This document shows, piece after piece, positions 22,106-32,373 of a stretch of DNA of 64,000 nt; the stretch's first letter is position 1, and each line of letters opens with the position of its first letter. A program made the translations under genes and the position numbers. The DNA lies in the NCBI RefSeq assembly GCF_007655135.1, contig NC_045130.1:18047363-18111362 (forward strand), written 5' to 3'. The notes beneath the pieces are model-generated. The model saw only the letters and a program-made list of their open reading frames with translations. It made no database searches and was not told the DNA's origin. This DNA comes from Punica granatum. Taxonomy: Eukaryota > Streptophyta > Magnoliopsida > Myrtales > Lythraceae.

Positions 22106-23305
22106 ATTACATTTGGTTTGTTGAAATTGAATTGATACAGAATATAATAGACATAAATTAGAATAAACATGGAATAAAATAGAAATTCTGATAACTTTTA
22201 TTTGTTTGGTTGGAGGGAATAACAAAACTGAGAATTATAATTCTGAAGTTTGGTTGGCTTGAATAAGGAATGAAAAGAACAGAAATAGGACGAAAAGACA
22301 GATATGCCCTTCATGCTAACTTTAATAGGGTTTAATAGGATAAATAGATAACTTTAATGAAAATTTTTATAATTAATAAAAAAATAAACATTTTAAATAA
22401 TTAAAAAGTAAATATTTTATAAAAATTAATTATTTTAATTAAAGTTAATGAAAATTGTGATTATTAATAAAAGTATTTATTTTAATAAAAATAATAAAAT
22501 TATTAATATTTAAATTTTTATTAATAATAAATTAAAAATATTATTTTTATTAATTTTAATTATTAGAAATTACTATTTTAATAAATTAATAAGCATAATT
22601 ATTTAAATAATTAATAAAAAAATTTCTTAATAAAAACATATTCTCTCTCTTCTCTATTCCCATTCTCACTCGACACAAATTGAATCGAAACCGGAGAAAC
22701 CAAGAAGACGAAGCAGACGAAGAAGAAGATCATCAACGGCTGATCAATCGACCAACAAGACCGTGTCGGAAAGAGACGACCTTGAAAATCCTAGCGGTCT
22801 TACCGCTCAATCGTCCTCCTCTTCTTCCTTCGTCTCGACTCTCAAAATCCTCTTCCAGTCCATCGCCATCCTCCTCTGCCACCGGCTCCACTTCCTCTTG
22901 ATTTACGCCCTCCCCCTTTCCCTCCTCCTCTTCTCCCTCGCCGTCTCCGTCCACCCAGTTCCGCTATGTCGAGGGAGGAATCGAAATCAGAGGAGGGTTC
23001 GAGCACTTCAGCTTCGAGTTTACTCTATATGAGATATGTCGATGGCTTGAGATTATAATAAGTGAAGGGAGGTTTCATGACCAAAATTGAGGGCATTTTC
23101 GGGTTTTCACGACTTTTTCCGAATGGACAATACCTATTTCCAGACATTCAAGGGAGGTTTCATATTCCATATGAGAGTCGGATTCCTATTATGATCTTGA
23201 ATACCTATTCCACATTTTCAGGTTCCCAAACGTCAAAATGTGTATTCCATACGGAATACGCAGGGAATGGAGTACCATTTCATGCAAACCAAACATGCCC
23301 TAAGA
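22106..23305. mobile_element. PIF/Harbinger-like non-autonomous element carrying foreign sequence
   Basis: The left end 'TTACATTTGGTTTG' (about 22107) and right end 'CAAACCAAACATGCCCTAA' (about 23285-23303) are inverted, and TTA/TAA flanks fit the 3-bp duplication of PIF/Harbinger elements. The outer parts contain TE-like 'gaatgga' and 'gaaaaga' blocks, and 22330-22640 is extremely AT-rich. The centre (22645-23050) has quite different composition and is annotated separately. No transposase is present. The superfamily is inferred. Confidence 0.5.
22680..23050 (+). pseudogene. Possible captured host gene fragment (membrane protein, unknown)
   Basis: Inside an AT-rich element this block is codon-like and C-rich. 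One frame (about 22740-22960) reads without stops as a polar N-terminus, a Ser run, then a long hydrophobic segment of the L-L-I-Y-A-L-P-L-S-L-L-L type. After a one-base change of frame a second stretch reads F-R-Y-V-E-G-G-I-E-I-R-G-G-F-E-H-F. The composition contrast and the change of frame suggest a decayed exon picked up by the element. I do not recognise the donor gene. It could also be chance in Ser/Leu-rich sequence. Confidence 0.35.
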
Positions 23306-25547
23306 ATGCAAGGGACCAGATGATATAAAGGAATGCAGGTTCGGTATATCATTGAACTTCGTAAACGTACCATAAGTCGAAGGAGTCTCTATATCTACTT
23401 CCTATGAAGAAGTCCCGAAGAAGTTCCTTGTGACCAAAATTGAACGATGATCGCAATCGCATTTTCAGGTTTTCCTCAAAATATGATCAAGGTTTACTGA
23501 AATTACTGAAATTAAGATCCATTGTATTTTTTTTCGGCGTGTACTCTAATATTCGGAAGCTCAATGGGATATGATTAATCTAGTTCAAGTTGGGTCGGTC
23601 TATTAAGGGGTAAAGCTCTTTCTGTATGGATTTTTTTCATTTACAAGACTCGAACCGAGACCTTACTTAAAGGCAACAATCACCGAACCGCTTGAACCAA
23701 TCCATATTGGTACCTAACTAATATCCATTAGTATTTGATGCCAGGACTCATGGGGCCATTGGCCGGTGAATCCAGAAATAGTTGGGAGAGCTAACCTTTT
23801 CCAATCCCTTGTGGGACAAGTTGGATCAATTAATTAACACTAGACCAAAATTGAGGAAACATCTTGTGTTGCACATTCTCTTTAACATTTTAGGCCACGA
23901 TTTCCCGGTTCGTACAAGATGCCACGGCACAAGCTAATAATTACTCGATACATCAGCACAAGTAGTTATATAAATAATCTGTCACAAAATTTTGTTTAAC
24001 AAAAATAAATAAAATTTTCCATTGAGTCTTATAAATAATATCACGTTCCACGTAAGACTTTCCAAAGTGAGCAATCTGAAGTGATGAATCAACTCGCCTA
24101 TTTTGATGCAACTTCAGAAGCTATTATCATGAAGATAAACTTCTGATTATAGAAATCTATATTGTCAATATAGCTTAAAGCGATAATCACTCCCAATTTA
24201 GAACCGTTGGGTCAACTTCAAAATGTCCACGGGTCCACCTGTAGAATCAAATTAAAAATGGCTTCCAGATATTCACCCAAAAAAAAAAAAAGCTTCTAGA
24301 TTGATGCATGGCCACTTGCAGTGACCAAATTAAGAACCCTTTGATGTAATCATCGTGCCTTAAGGTAGCTGGGGTTTCCGTCTCAATTTGTATGAAGACA
24401 TTGTTAAGGATGAAAAACCTTGCTGCGGTGGTTTCTATAGCCTGGGCGTACAATATCAGTGACATAATTACTCACTCGGGTCTTCAAGGAAGGATCAGTT
24501 CAACTTGATTAAGTTCGGCATCACGGGTTAGGTTGGCCTAGTCGAGCTTCTGAGGGTGCTCTTTTTGCTTTCCATATCACAGATAGATTTGTAAGTAATG
24601 TCGGGGTTGAATTAGTTTGGGACCTAATGTGAATGCGAAGAAGGAAAAATTTTGGGATCCGTTGGATCCTAATAATTGGAAGAGACAAGGGGGCTTTGGG
24701 TTGGTTAAGCAAGCAATAAGAAGGGAAATTAAAATAAAAGCGCAAAAGTGGCTCTTTTACTATATCGAGGATTGCACGCCATTTCAATTTTCATCATAAT
24801 TAGTATGCACGGGTTGGGGTGGACACCAAAAGCAAGAGATGATACAATTTGACTTCCCATCATATCATATCATAGTAGTAAAAAAGCAAGAATTTTCTAG
24901 TGGTGGGACGGCATGTATGTTAGTGCCATTTTCGCAACGTGCAAATTAATATGAAATAGTTGCAATTTCTTTTTAAAATAATTTTCTATAAATGCTTGTA
25001 TTTGGTGGATCCCCATCCTTTTATATATTGGCACATATTCGTGAATAAATGAAAGGTCGGTAGCATGTTCGTTCTGTTAGGACTAGGAGGTCGGAATCTA
25101 TGTATGATCAGGTATCGGAATTAGATCTCACATTGTCAATAGAATCGCGAATTTATTGTAGTTAGAATCTTTCATAATAATCGAATATTTTCTTTTACGG
25201 TGGGACATAATAATCCAATGTTCATTAATCAAAGCAGGAAAGTACAATGCGTAAGAAGGAAGGATCAATTTCCCCTTTAATGCCTTAATTAAACTCGATC
25301 GTTTTAGCAAGAAGGAAGAGACAGAGGAGGAAACGGGTGGAAACTCAAAGTCAAGTCGCAGTTTGATGTATTTATCAACAGTCAAAGGCAAATATTAGAA
25401 GCACGATGGACGACATAGACTTATCTTATACGGCGCCGCGTCGTACCCAAAGCAGGGGGATGAACTAATTAGAAATGTCTTTAATTTTGAATTTTGAGCA
25501 GTAAACAGTTTCTTTTTCTGCCCGAGTATGAATGAACTATTTATCAA

Positions 25548-25579
<32 letters not shown>

Positions 25580-26266
25580 GTTTCAAGTGAAATTTCTTGC
25601 AATTCTTTATCAATAAACTTTTTTTTTCTTTCTGGGCTCAAACACTTTGTTTGAAAATAATAAAAAAAAGGATTTATTATATGATATAATCTAATGTTGA
25701 TAGATATTTTTTAATTTATTCTAACGTCATTTTTTTATCTGAGATATCTCAACGTTGTCATTTTTATTGGCAAATGATATATGTTCGAATCGTGCATAGC
25801 GATGCCATTGTATATTATTCATCGGAAACATAATGGCGAATTTTAAAAGAGAGCATGGTTCTGTTCCTTGGAGAGAAGGGCAATGGAGAATCGTACTAGA
25901 AAAGACTCCAATTAGCCCGGAGGGCTTCGAAAACTGCAGAAGGAAGATGATAGATCGTCGCTTTCCGGGACCACACTACGTACCTTCTCGTGACCCGCTC
26001 CGTAGTATATACGTGTCAACACCTTCACCCACTGAAATCAACCCGCATCATGCCCTCACCCCAGTCTCGCATCAAAATCACCCTCCTCTTAGTCGCATCC
26101 GAGGTCGGCATGTAAATGAAAGAAAATTAATAATTGAAAGAATTTTTCTTTACTTGAAGATAAATAAGTCGAGATTGATCGAATTTTTGGATATCATATA
26201 GTGCATTGAAAGAAATATGAGAAGACCCAAGATTTGAACCGAGGGATGGGAGTTCTTCGAGATAAG
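23306..26266. other. Intergenic
   Basis: No gene supported. Frames such as the 122-codon one at 25833-26201 lack any family feature. The sequence is AT-rich with a long (AT)n run at about 25547-25579. Confidence 0.6.
25547..25579. repeat. (AT)n microsatellite
   Basis: About 16 AT units, with one interruption near the right end. Confidence 0.95.
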
Positions 26267-26870
26267 GGTGGCAATATGTAACGTGTCGTGTTTAAACAGA
26301 TCGCGTCTAAACGGATTCGTGTCAAAAAACTCTAAATCCGAATACGACACATTTCATAAACGTGTCAAGATTTTCAAATACGAACACAACACGTTTAATT
26401 ACAGGTTGACACGGATTCAACATGTTTATCCCGTTTAACTAAGCGTGTCTAAATATGTATGTACATCTACCTACGCGATATGATACTATTACATTTATAT
26501 ATATATATATTATACCTACATGATATGACATAATTAACTTTAATTACGTGTTATTACACGATCGACATGATAAAAACAATATAAAGGAGTTATTTATATA
26601 AATAAATATAGATGATTTTAGTGTACTTTCTTCTACAAATTGATACAATACATGAAACAAATTGATTATTACGTTAACACATAATATAAACTGATTTAAT
26701 CGTGTCTAAATGAGTTACAAGAATTGAATCCGTTTAAATACGTTTATTTATCGTGTCTAAACGAATTTGATCTATTTAGACACAAAACACATTTAGCTTT
26801 AACCAAAACCTTCTTAACTCCGTGTCATATCCATATCGTATTATCGTTTCATGTCAAATACTATCAGTCC
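26267..26870. mobile_element. MITE, 'AGGGTGGCAAT' family, full-length copy
   Basis: Begins 'agggtggcaatatgtaacg' and ends 'atactatcagtccta', a degenerate inverse of the start. The body is a repeated cgtgtc/gacacg and cgtttaaac motif set, the same as in the fragment at 44897-45268. About 600 bp, non-coding. Confidence 0.6.
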
Positions 26871-27063
26871 TACTTCGGAACAGACAGGAAGGTAAAATCC
26901 TGCACTATCAAATACAGAGAACAAATGTAACCAGCTTGGTCAAAAGAATTAATATATAATCGGTAGATTTCCCTAGATTGACACGTATACAAGTAATTTT
27001 CTTCACGACTAAATATATAAATATACTAGTCGCACATATTTACACGAATATATATTCAATAGG

Positions 27064-27525
27064 GTTGATAATTTTTTTTTTTACATTTTAGTAATTCTAA
27101 TATGAACTTTTTTTAACTTAAAATGAACGAACTTTCGATTTGATAACAGTTCTAGCACGACGTCAAATTTTTCATTAATTTGAATGGAATCGAGGTCACA
27201 GATGGCGCAGGCAACCGTAATAGCAAGAGGCATCGGCGACTCCAATCTAGGGTGATGGTCAGGGTAGTGGCTCCACTCGTCGGAATTGGGAGAATCCCTA
27301 ATTTGAGAGTTCTCCCAATTCCGACAAGTGGAGCCACGACTCTGGCCATCACCCCTCGATTGAGTCGTCGGCACCCTCTATGGTCTTGATTTCGTCCAAA
27401 TTAATGAAAAATTTAATGCCATGTTATAACTGTTATCAAATCGAAAGTTTGTGCATTTTTAGGTTAAAGAAAAATATTCGTATTAAAATTATTAAAAATG
27501 AAAATTTTGTATTTTTTTTATTGAC
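27064..27525. mobile_element. Foldback MITE with arms of about 220 bp
   Basis: Left arm 27064-27295 and right arm 27305-27525 are inverse copies almost end to end. Shared blocks include 'actttcgatttgataacag', 'atttttcattaattt', 'gtggctccac' and 'tcggaattgggaga'. The centre near 27300 leaves a very short loop, so a single strand could fold into a near-continuous hairpin. Non-coding; short frames on both strands are mirror artefacts of the inverted repeat. Confidence 0.8.
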
Positions 27526-27861
27526 CCTTCCATTTATTCTACATATAATATGAATATGATAATTGTTCATCAAATATAACCACCTAATTTAATAAATTGG
27601 AACGGAATTGGGATCGGAGAGAAGTCAGTTCAATTAACCTAACTAATATTTTTTCCAGAACCCGAGCTGCGAGGGATGGACCTCGGGAACCGGGCACTAA
27701 TACTCGAGCACGCGTCGGAGGCAGCAATGAATAGGGGCAGGGCAGGGTCGGTCCAATAAGTTGATAATGGCCACCGCCACCACCACCATTAAATCCACCA
27801 TCGAAATGAAGTCGTATGCAATGCAATTGCATTGACTCCCTTCACTTAACTTCCACCCCCC

Positions 27862-27905
<44 letters not shown>

Positions 27906-28046
27906 GTATAGTCGTAGCAGCAGGCAGTATAGTAATGGTGGAGGCAATTGCAGTGCAATTTAAAGTGGCAATTGCAGATGGATGGAAGGTGCACTTAATA
28001 AAATGGGTTAATAATAATAATAATAAAAGCATGAAATTTGTTCATT
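27526..28046. repeat. Intergenic with C(17)(TC)n tract
   Basis: No gene recognised. A homopolymer of about 17 C (27856-27872) runs directly into about 15 TC units (27873-27903). A short (AAT)n run lies near 28008-28026. Confidence 0.8.
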
Positions 28047-28680
28047 GCACGAACTTTATTTTTTTGACAAAAAAAAGTACGAATTTTAATTTTTTTTATC
28101 AAGTTATGCATTTGTATCATTTTCCATCAATTTTGTTGACGTGATGAAAAATGGTAACTATGTGGCGAATTGTATCACGTCATGTTAATAAAAATAATAA
28201 AAAATCTAAATAAAAATAAAAAAGAGAGAAACGCTTTGATCGGAAAAAGGGTAATGGCCATAGTTACCCCAATCAGGGGGTGGTGACCGGGATCGAAGCT
28301 CTACCCGCCGAAATCGGGAGAATCTCCAAAGGTGATGGCTACGATCGAGGCGCCACCCCACTGAAATAGGGAGAACCTCCAATTTGAGAATTCTTCTGAT
28401 TCCGTCCATCCACCACTCCTCTAATTAGGTTTGTCAATGCCTTTTAGGGTCATTGACGACTCCAACCGAGGGGCGGTGGCTCACTCTTTGTTCGATAAAT
28501 GTCTTTCTCACTTTTTTTGCTTTAATTATTTTAAATTTTTTATTGAAACGACATGACATCATTTACATTATTTTTACATCAAGTCAGCAAAATGGATGAA
28601 AAATGACACAAATGTCAAACGTGATAAAAAAAATCAAAATTGATGTCTTTTTTTGTTAAAAATAAAATAAAATTTGTGTG
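28047..28680. mobile_element. Foldback MITE with arms of about 105 bp
   Basis: The left arm (28047-28150) and right arm (28575-28680) are inverse copies: 'aattttttttatcaagtt', 'catttgtatcattttcc' and 'atcaattttgttgacgtgat' pair with the right arm. The internal GC-richer part (28250-28490) resembles the centre of the 27064 element ('gggagaa...ccaatttgagaattctt'), so the two are related. Confidence 0.75.
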
Positions 28681-29997
28681 AAAATTAAAAAATGATCCAA
28701 ATTGATGCTTTTTTATTGGGTCATTAATTCTAATAAAAAATCTGTGCGTCCCCCACCTTCCCGCTCTCCCGCCCTTCCATTCCACTCACTCATTCATTCC
28801 CCACTTCTCCTTTTTTCCACATAATGGACGATCCTGATTGCCCCCACCACTTCCTTCCCCGATCATGATACTGAACCACCTCTCTGCCCCCCGCGCACCC
28901 ATCATCTGTCCCCTCCCACAACCAAATTCCCTTTTTCACATACTAATCCACATGCAATTCGAGCAATGAAATGAAACGAAACATCACGAGCCACGAGAAT
29001 TTGTCTAAAACACGCTTAACATACGTCTACAGGTTCTTTCTTTTGTTGTTTGACAAGAGATATAGCAGTGCCGTATCCGTACGGCGGAACCGGACCGGTC
29101 TATATATCCATTCTTAAGTTGGAATGCATGCATTCATTTCGCTGTACGTACGGTGAACATATTAATGAATGGGTCGACTCGGGACGCACATCGGATTCTG
29201 GACAGTGTACCGATTCTTAGTCATGCAACGAGATTAATTGTCGACCAACGTTTCTATTTGCTGGTGCAGAATGAAGAGAGCATGAACATGAGGTGCTATT
29301 TCGATCATCTACCTTACAAAACTTTGTAGTTCAGCTAACAACAACCCGTTTGAGCTAAGCAATAACAAATTAGACACAGAATTTGTGAAGGCTTGCATTT
29401 ATACAAAGATGATGGGCAGTAGGTGTATGGATAGATAGTGCAGCTTGTAATTTCCAAGACATGTCATTTCAGCAAATTAATACCACAACCACTTGACTAG
29501 AGCAAACCCAATACAAAAATTATTCCCCCCCCCCCCAAAAAAAAAAAAGACAAGAAGAATGTATGTGCTGAATCATCCAATTGTGTCATGTGATTCTACC
29601 ATTGTACATGATTTCAATCATGTAATTTGCCACGGTCCTCTACTTTTAGATGATGCATCAACTGCGCAACAAACAAGAACAACCCGAAAACTATTCCAAT
29701 GTGAACTCCGCAATGTACGGTAAAATTCGGTATTGTATGGATATATGTACTTTACAGAGAAGCTAGAAATCAGCATTGAAATACAATCTCTTCTACTCTA
29801 TTCGATCAGTCCGTCCTTCTGCTCTGTATATGCGTAAAATGTTATTCTAGCATTAAGCCACGTATCGCGATCCCATGGCGCTGTACGGTAAAAATCTGAG
29901 GTGAATAGGGGCAAAACGGTACTTTCACGGTAAGAAAAGGATTTTACCGCTACCACAGCCTGTGTCATGCGTCAGTGTCAACTGTCACCAGTACCGA
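28681..29997. other. Intergenic downstream of the 312-codon gene
   Basis: No supported gene. The part near 29700-29997 should include the 3' UTR of the - strand gene. A C-run/A-run junction lies at about 29524-29549. Confidence 0.55.
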
Positions 29998-30936
29998 TCA
30001 ACGGTTGTAGGCGACCCTCCCGAAATCGGTGAGCTTGCGGGACCGGTTGCCGGAGCACGACGCCGTCGTCGACAGGTACGGCTTCCCCGGGACCCTGATT
30101 TCCCCGGAGACGCCACTCTCCGACTGCAGGCCTACTCCCTTCTGGTTCCACTGCCTGCTCGGACTAGCCCTCACCAGGGGACTCAAGCAGAAGGCCATGC
30201 TGGAAGCGCTCTTCGTGCGCCCCGCACGTTTCCGCCGCACTGAAGCCGGAGTGACTGCCATGACCGGCGTCCTCCGCCATCCTTGTTGCGATGACTCCGA
30301 CGAGTATCCACTTTCTAAGTGGTCGTCCAATTCGAATCCTCTCTCCGGAGACATCCCGCGGTTCGATATCCGGCATGGCCGACGGCCGGCTTGAGAGCTG
30401 GTGATGTCCCCATTCGCCTGCTGCTTCCGGCGGCGGCGTGGGAGGAATGAGAGCCAGGACGCAGAGTACGACGACGAGGACGACGCCTGGCAGGAATCGC
30501 GGTGAGGAGAAATCCTAGGGTCTGAATTCGAGCAAACCGAGGGGTCCGAGTTGATCTTATCGGATCTGGATCTGAACAGATTCACGAACCGCGAGAGCTT
30601 GCTCTGCTTCTTCTCCGAGGGGAGGAAGCTGCAGGTAGCGCTGAACGTGGGGCCAACCTGCGGAGTACTGTAGAATCGCCGGTGGTAGTTGTCAGACTTC
30701 CGGCGGCTGACGTAGGGGGAGACGGAGCGGGGGAAGGCCGGCTGGGGAGGTTGGGGTTCGGGTCTCCGGCGATCGTCTGAAGAGCGGGAATGGGAGTGAG
30801 CCAGCTGCCGGGCGAGGGCGAGAGCCTCATCGGCACGGGCCTGCTCGTCGATGAGTTGAAGGAGGCGCTCACGGAGACACGAGGCGCAGACGCCGGCGGC
30901 GCTGCTCAGGTCAGTAGGATGCTTTTTACACCTCAT
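29998..30936 (-). CDS. Plant-specific Ser/Arg-rich protein with N-terminal Cys motif, function unknown
   Basis: A single uninterrupted frame of 312 codons with high GC against an AT-rich background. The N-terminus reads M-R-C-K-K-H-P-T-D then G-V-C-A-S-C-L-R-E-R-L. This His/Cys arrangement (C..HP..C-x2-C) resembles the N-terminal motif of plant OCTOPUS-type and related uncharacterised proteins. It is followed by a helical E/A/L stretch (residues about 25-50), then a long basic, Ser/Arg/Pro-rich and probably disordered region with S-R-F-V-N-L-F-R-S-R, polyserine, and R-R-x-x-R-x-x-R patches. The last part has K-S-A-S-S-M-A-F-C-L-S-P-L and the C-terminus K-L-T-D-F-G-R-V-A-Y-N-R. No signal peptide or membrane segment. 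I do not assign a function; relation to OCTOPUS is a motif-level guess. Confidence 0.8.
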   Translation of the reverse strand: MRCKKHPTDLSSAAGVCASCLRERLLQLIDEQARADEALALARQLAHSHSRSSDDRRRPEPQPPQPAFPRSVSPYVSRRKSDNYHRRFYSTPQVGPTFSATCSFLPSEKKQSKLSRFVNLFRSRSDKINSDPSVCSNSDPRISPHRDSCQASSSSSYSASWLSFLPRRRRKQQANGDITSSQAGRRPCRISNRGMSPERGFELDDHLESGYSSESSQQGWRRTPVMAVTPASVRRKRAGRTKSASSMAFCLSPLVRASPSRQWNQKGVGLQSESGVSGEIRVPGKPYLSTTASCSGNRSRKLTDFGRVAYNR

Positions 30937-31086
30937 TTACTCGGAATTCTGTGCTTCAGTGCCTCAATTGGGGCGTACAAGTGGCGGAATTAAGGATCCG
31001 TTGGGAGCGTTCGGCGGCGGTGCGGCCGCGGAGGGGAGCAGCGCCGGTGAATTATGACCACGAGAAGGCTCCTGTCGTCTTCTCGG

Positions 31087-31134
<48 letters not shown>

Positions 31135-31160
31135 AGGGAGGGAGGGAGGGATGTGGGATG
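30937..31160 (-). promoter_or_regulatory. 5' leader with (GA)n(GGGA)n tract
   Basis: Directly upstream of the 312-codon gene. On + a (GA)n run (31092-31121) merges into GGGA repeats (31121-31151), so the sense strand has a long CT-rich tract about 155 bp before the ATG. A TATAAATA-like stretch on the - strand lies near 31263-31280. CT/GA tracts at this place are frequent in plant core promoters and leaders. Confidence 0.5.
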
Positions 31161-31924
31161 AGTGTGGTGGTTTGGAGCTGATTAAAAATAATTGGGTAGG
31201 GACCTTTACACACTTTACATGGATAGTATTGCCTGCATTGCATCTTCTTATTCTTAAGTTGTCATTTATATTTATATTTAATTATTTATTTTCATTCATT
31301 ATATGGGAAGTCATATATGCATTGCTTTTTCCCTTCGCGGTTGAAAATGGTTTTTTTTTTGTTTAATTACAAAATACAGCCTGTTTAATTTTTCCGGCGG
31401 TCTTAATTGGGGTGGTGATGGCCGATGTCAGGCCCGGCACTGGCTATCACCGTCCCTCTCCGTTGCCTACCTTTGCACTTCTTCATATGGCATGCTTCGC
31501 AAATTCGAAGAAAATAGGAATGTTCCGATCTTTTCACATATAATTCATTATCCTAATTGGGGTCATTCCTACCTCTTAATAAGATTGTTTTGTTAATGCA
31601 AAATCGTATCATGTTCCAGTGGTTATCTCATTCCGGCCTCTGCCAAATACAAAGATACGGATTTCTTAAATTCTATTCCGTCCCAATATCTGAGCGACAA
31701 AACATTCCTAGAGGAATTATTCTAACATGTGCCTTACAAACACGTAATAAATTACCATACTTAAACGTGAACATGTATATCGATTTGAAAGTAAATATTC
31801 ATTTCTAATTACTCAAGAAAAAGAAAATGAACGTACTTGATTTAGGGAGAATCACTTTACTTATCCGATGGGCAAATTCATAAGGCATATTTTCTTCAAT
31901 ATGGAAGAAACTATATTAAATTTT
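31161..31924. other. Intergenic
   Basis: Upstream region of the - strand gene. A GC-rich stretch at about 31385-31470 resembles the internal part of the foldback MITEs. No gene recognised. Confidence 0.5.
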
Positions 31925-32373
31925 GGGTTAATCACTTAAAAAAGTACCGCTTTTGTATTTTTTTTTCAAATATAGCGTGACATGTTAAAAACAATACAGA
32001 GAGACACAATATTTGCATTTTTTTCCTAAATATAGCGCGACTTTTGGGAGAATAGCAAAGAAAGATACGACTTTTATATTTTTTATAAATATAGCATGAC
32101 TTAAAAAATAGCGCAAAAATGCATGATCTTCTTTTTGAACATGCTAGAATCGTAATTAAATATGAAGATCGTGCCTTTATGTATTATTTTTCAAAGGTCA
32201 TGTTATATTTAGAAAAAAGTACAAAGATCGTGCATTTCCGTGCTACTCTCCAAAGTTTGTGCTATATTTTAAAAAAATGTAAAATCTTGTATTTATGTGC
32301 TATTTTCTAAAAAGTATACTATACTTAGATTAGATAAAATGTAAATGTCATGTTTTTTTTAGGTGATTAACTC
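31925..32373. mobile_element. MITE with GGGTTAATCAC ends (MULE-like)
   Basis: Left end 'gggttaatcacttaaaaaag'; the right end is its inverse, 'aggtgattaactc' preceded by a T-run. Flanks 'ttaaatttt' and 'ataaatttt' agree at 8 of 9 positions, which fits a 9-bp Mutator-type target duplication. The interior repeats 'aatatagcgtgac'-type units in both orientations. Non-coding. Confidence 0.6.

Noticed and set aside
23600..23720. tRNA-like phrase 'tcgaaccgagaccttac'
   Set aside because: No cloverleaf can be formed around it; common in dispersed plant repeats.
25833..26201. 122-codon frame starting M-A-N-F-K-R-E-H
   Set aside because: No recognisable domain and no splice or promoter context. Kept as intergenic.
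27152..27389. Near-identical small proteins on both strands
   Set aside because: Mirror products of the long inverted repeat.
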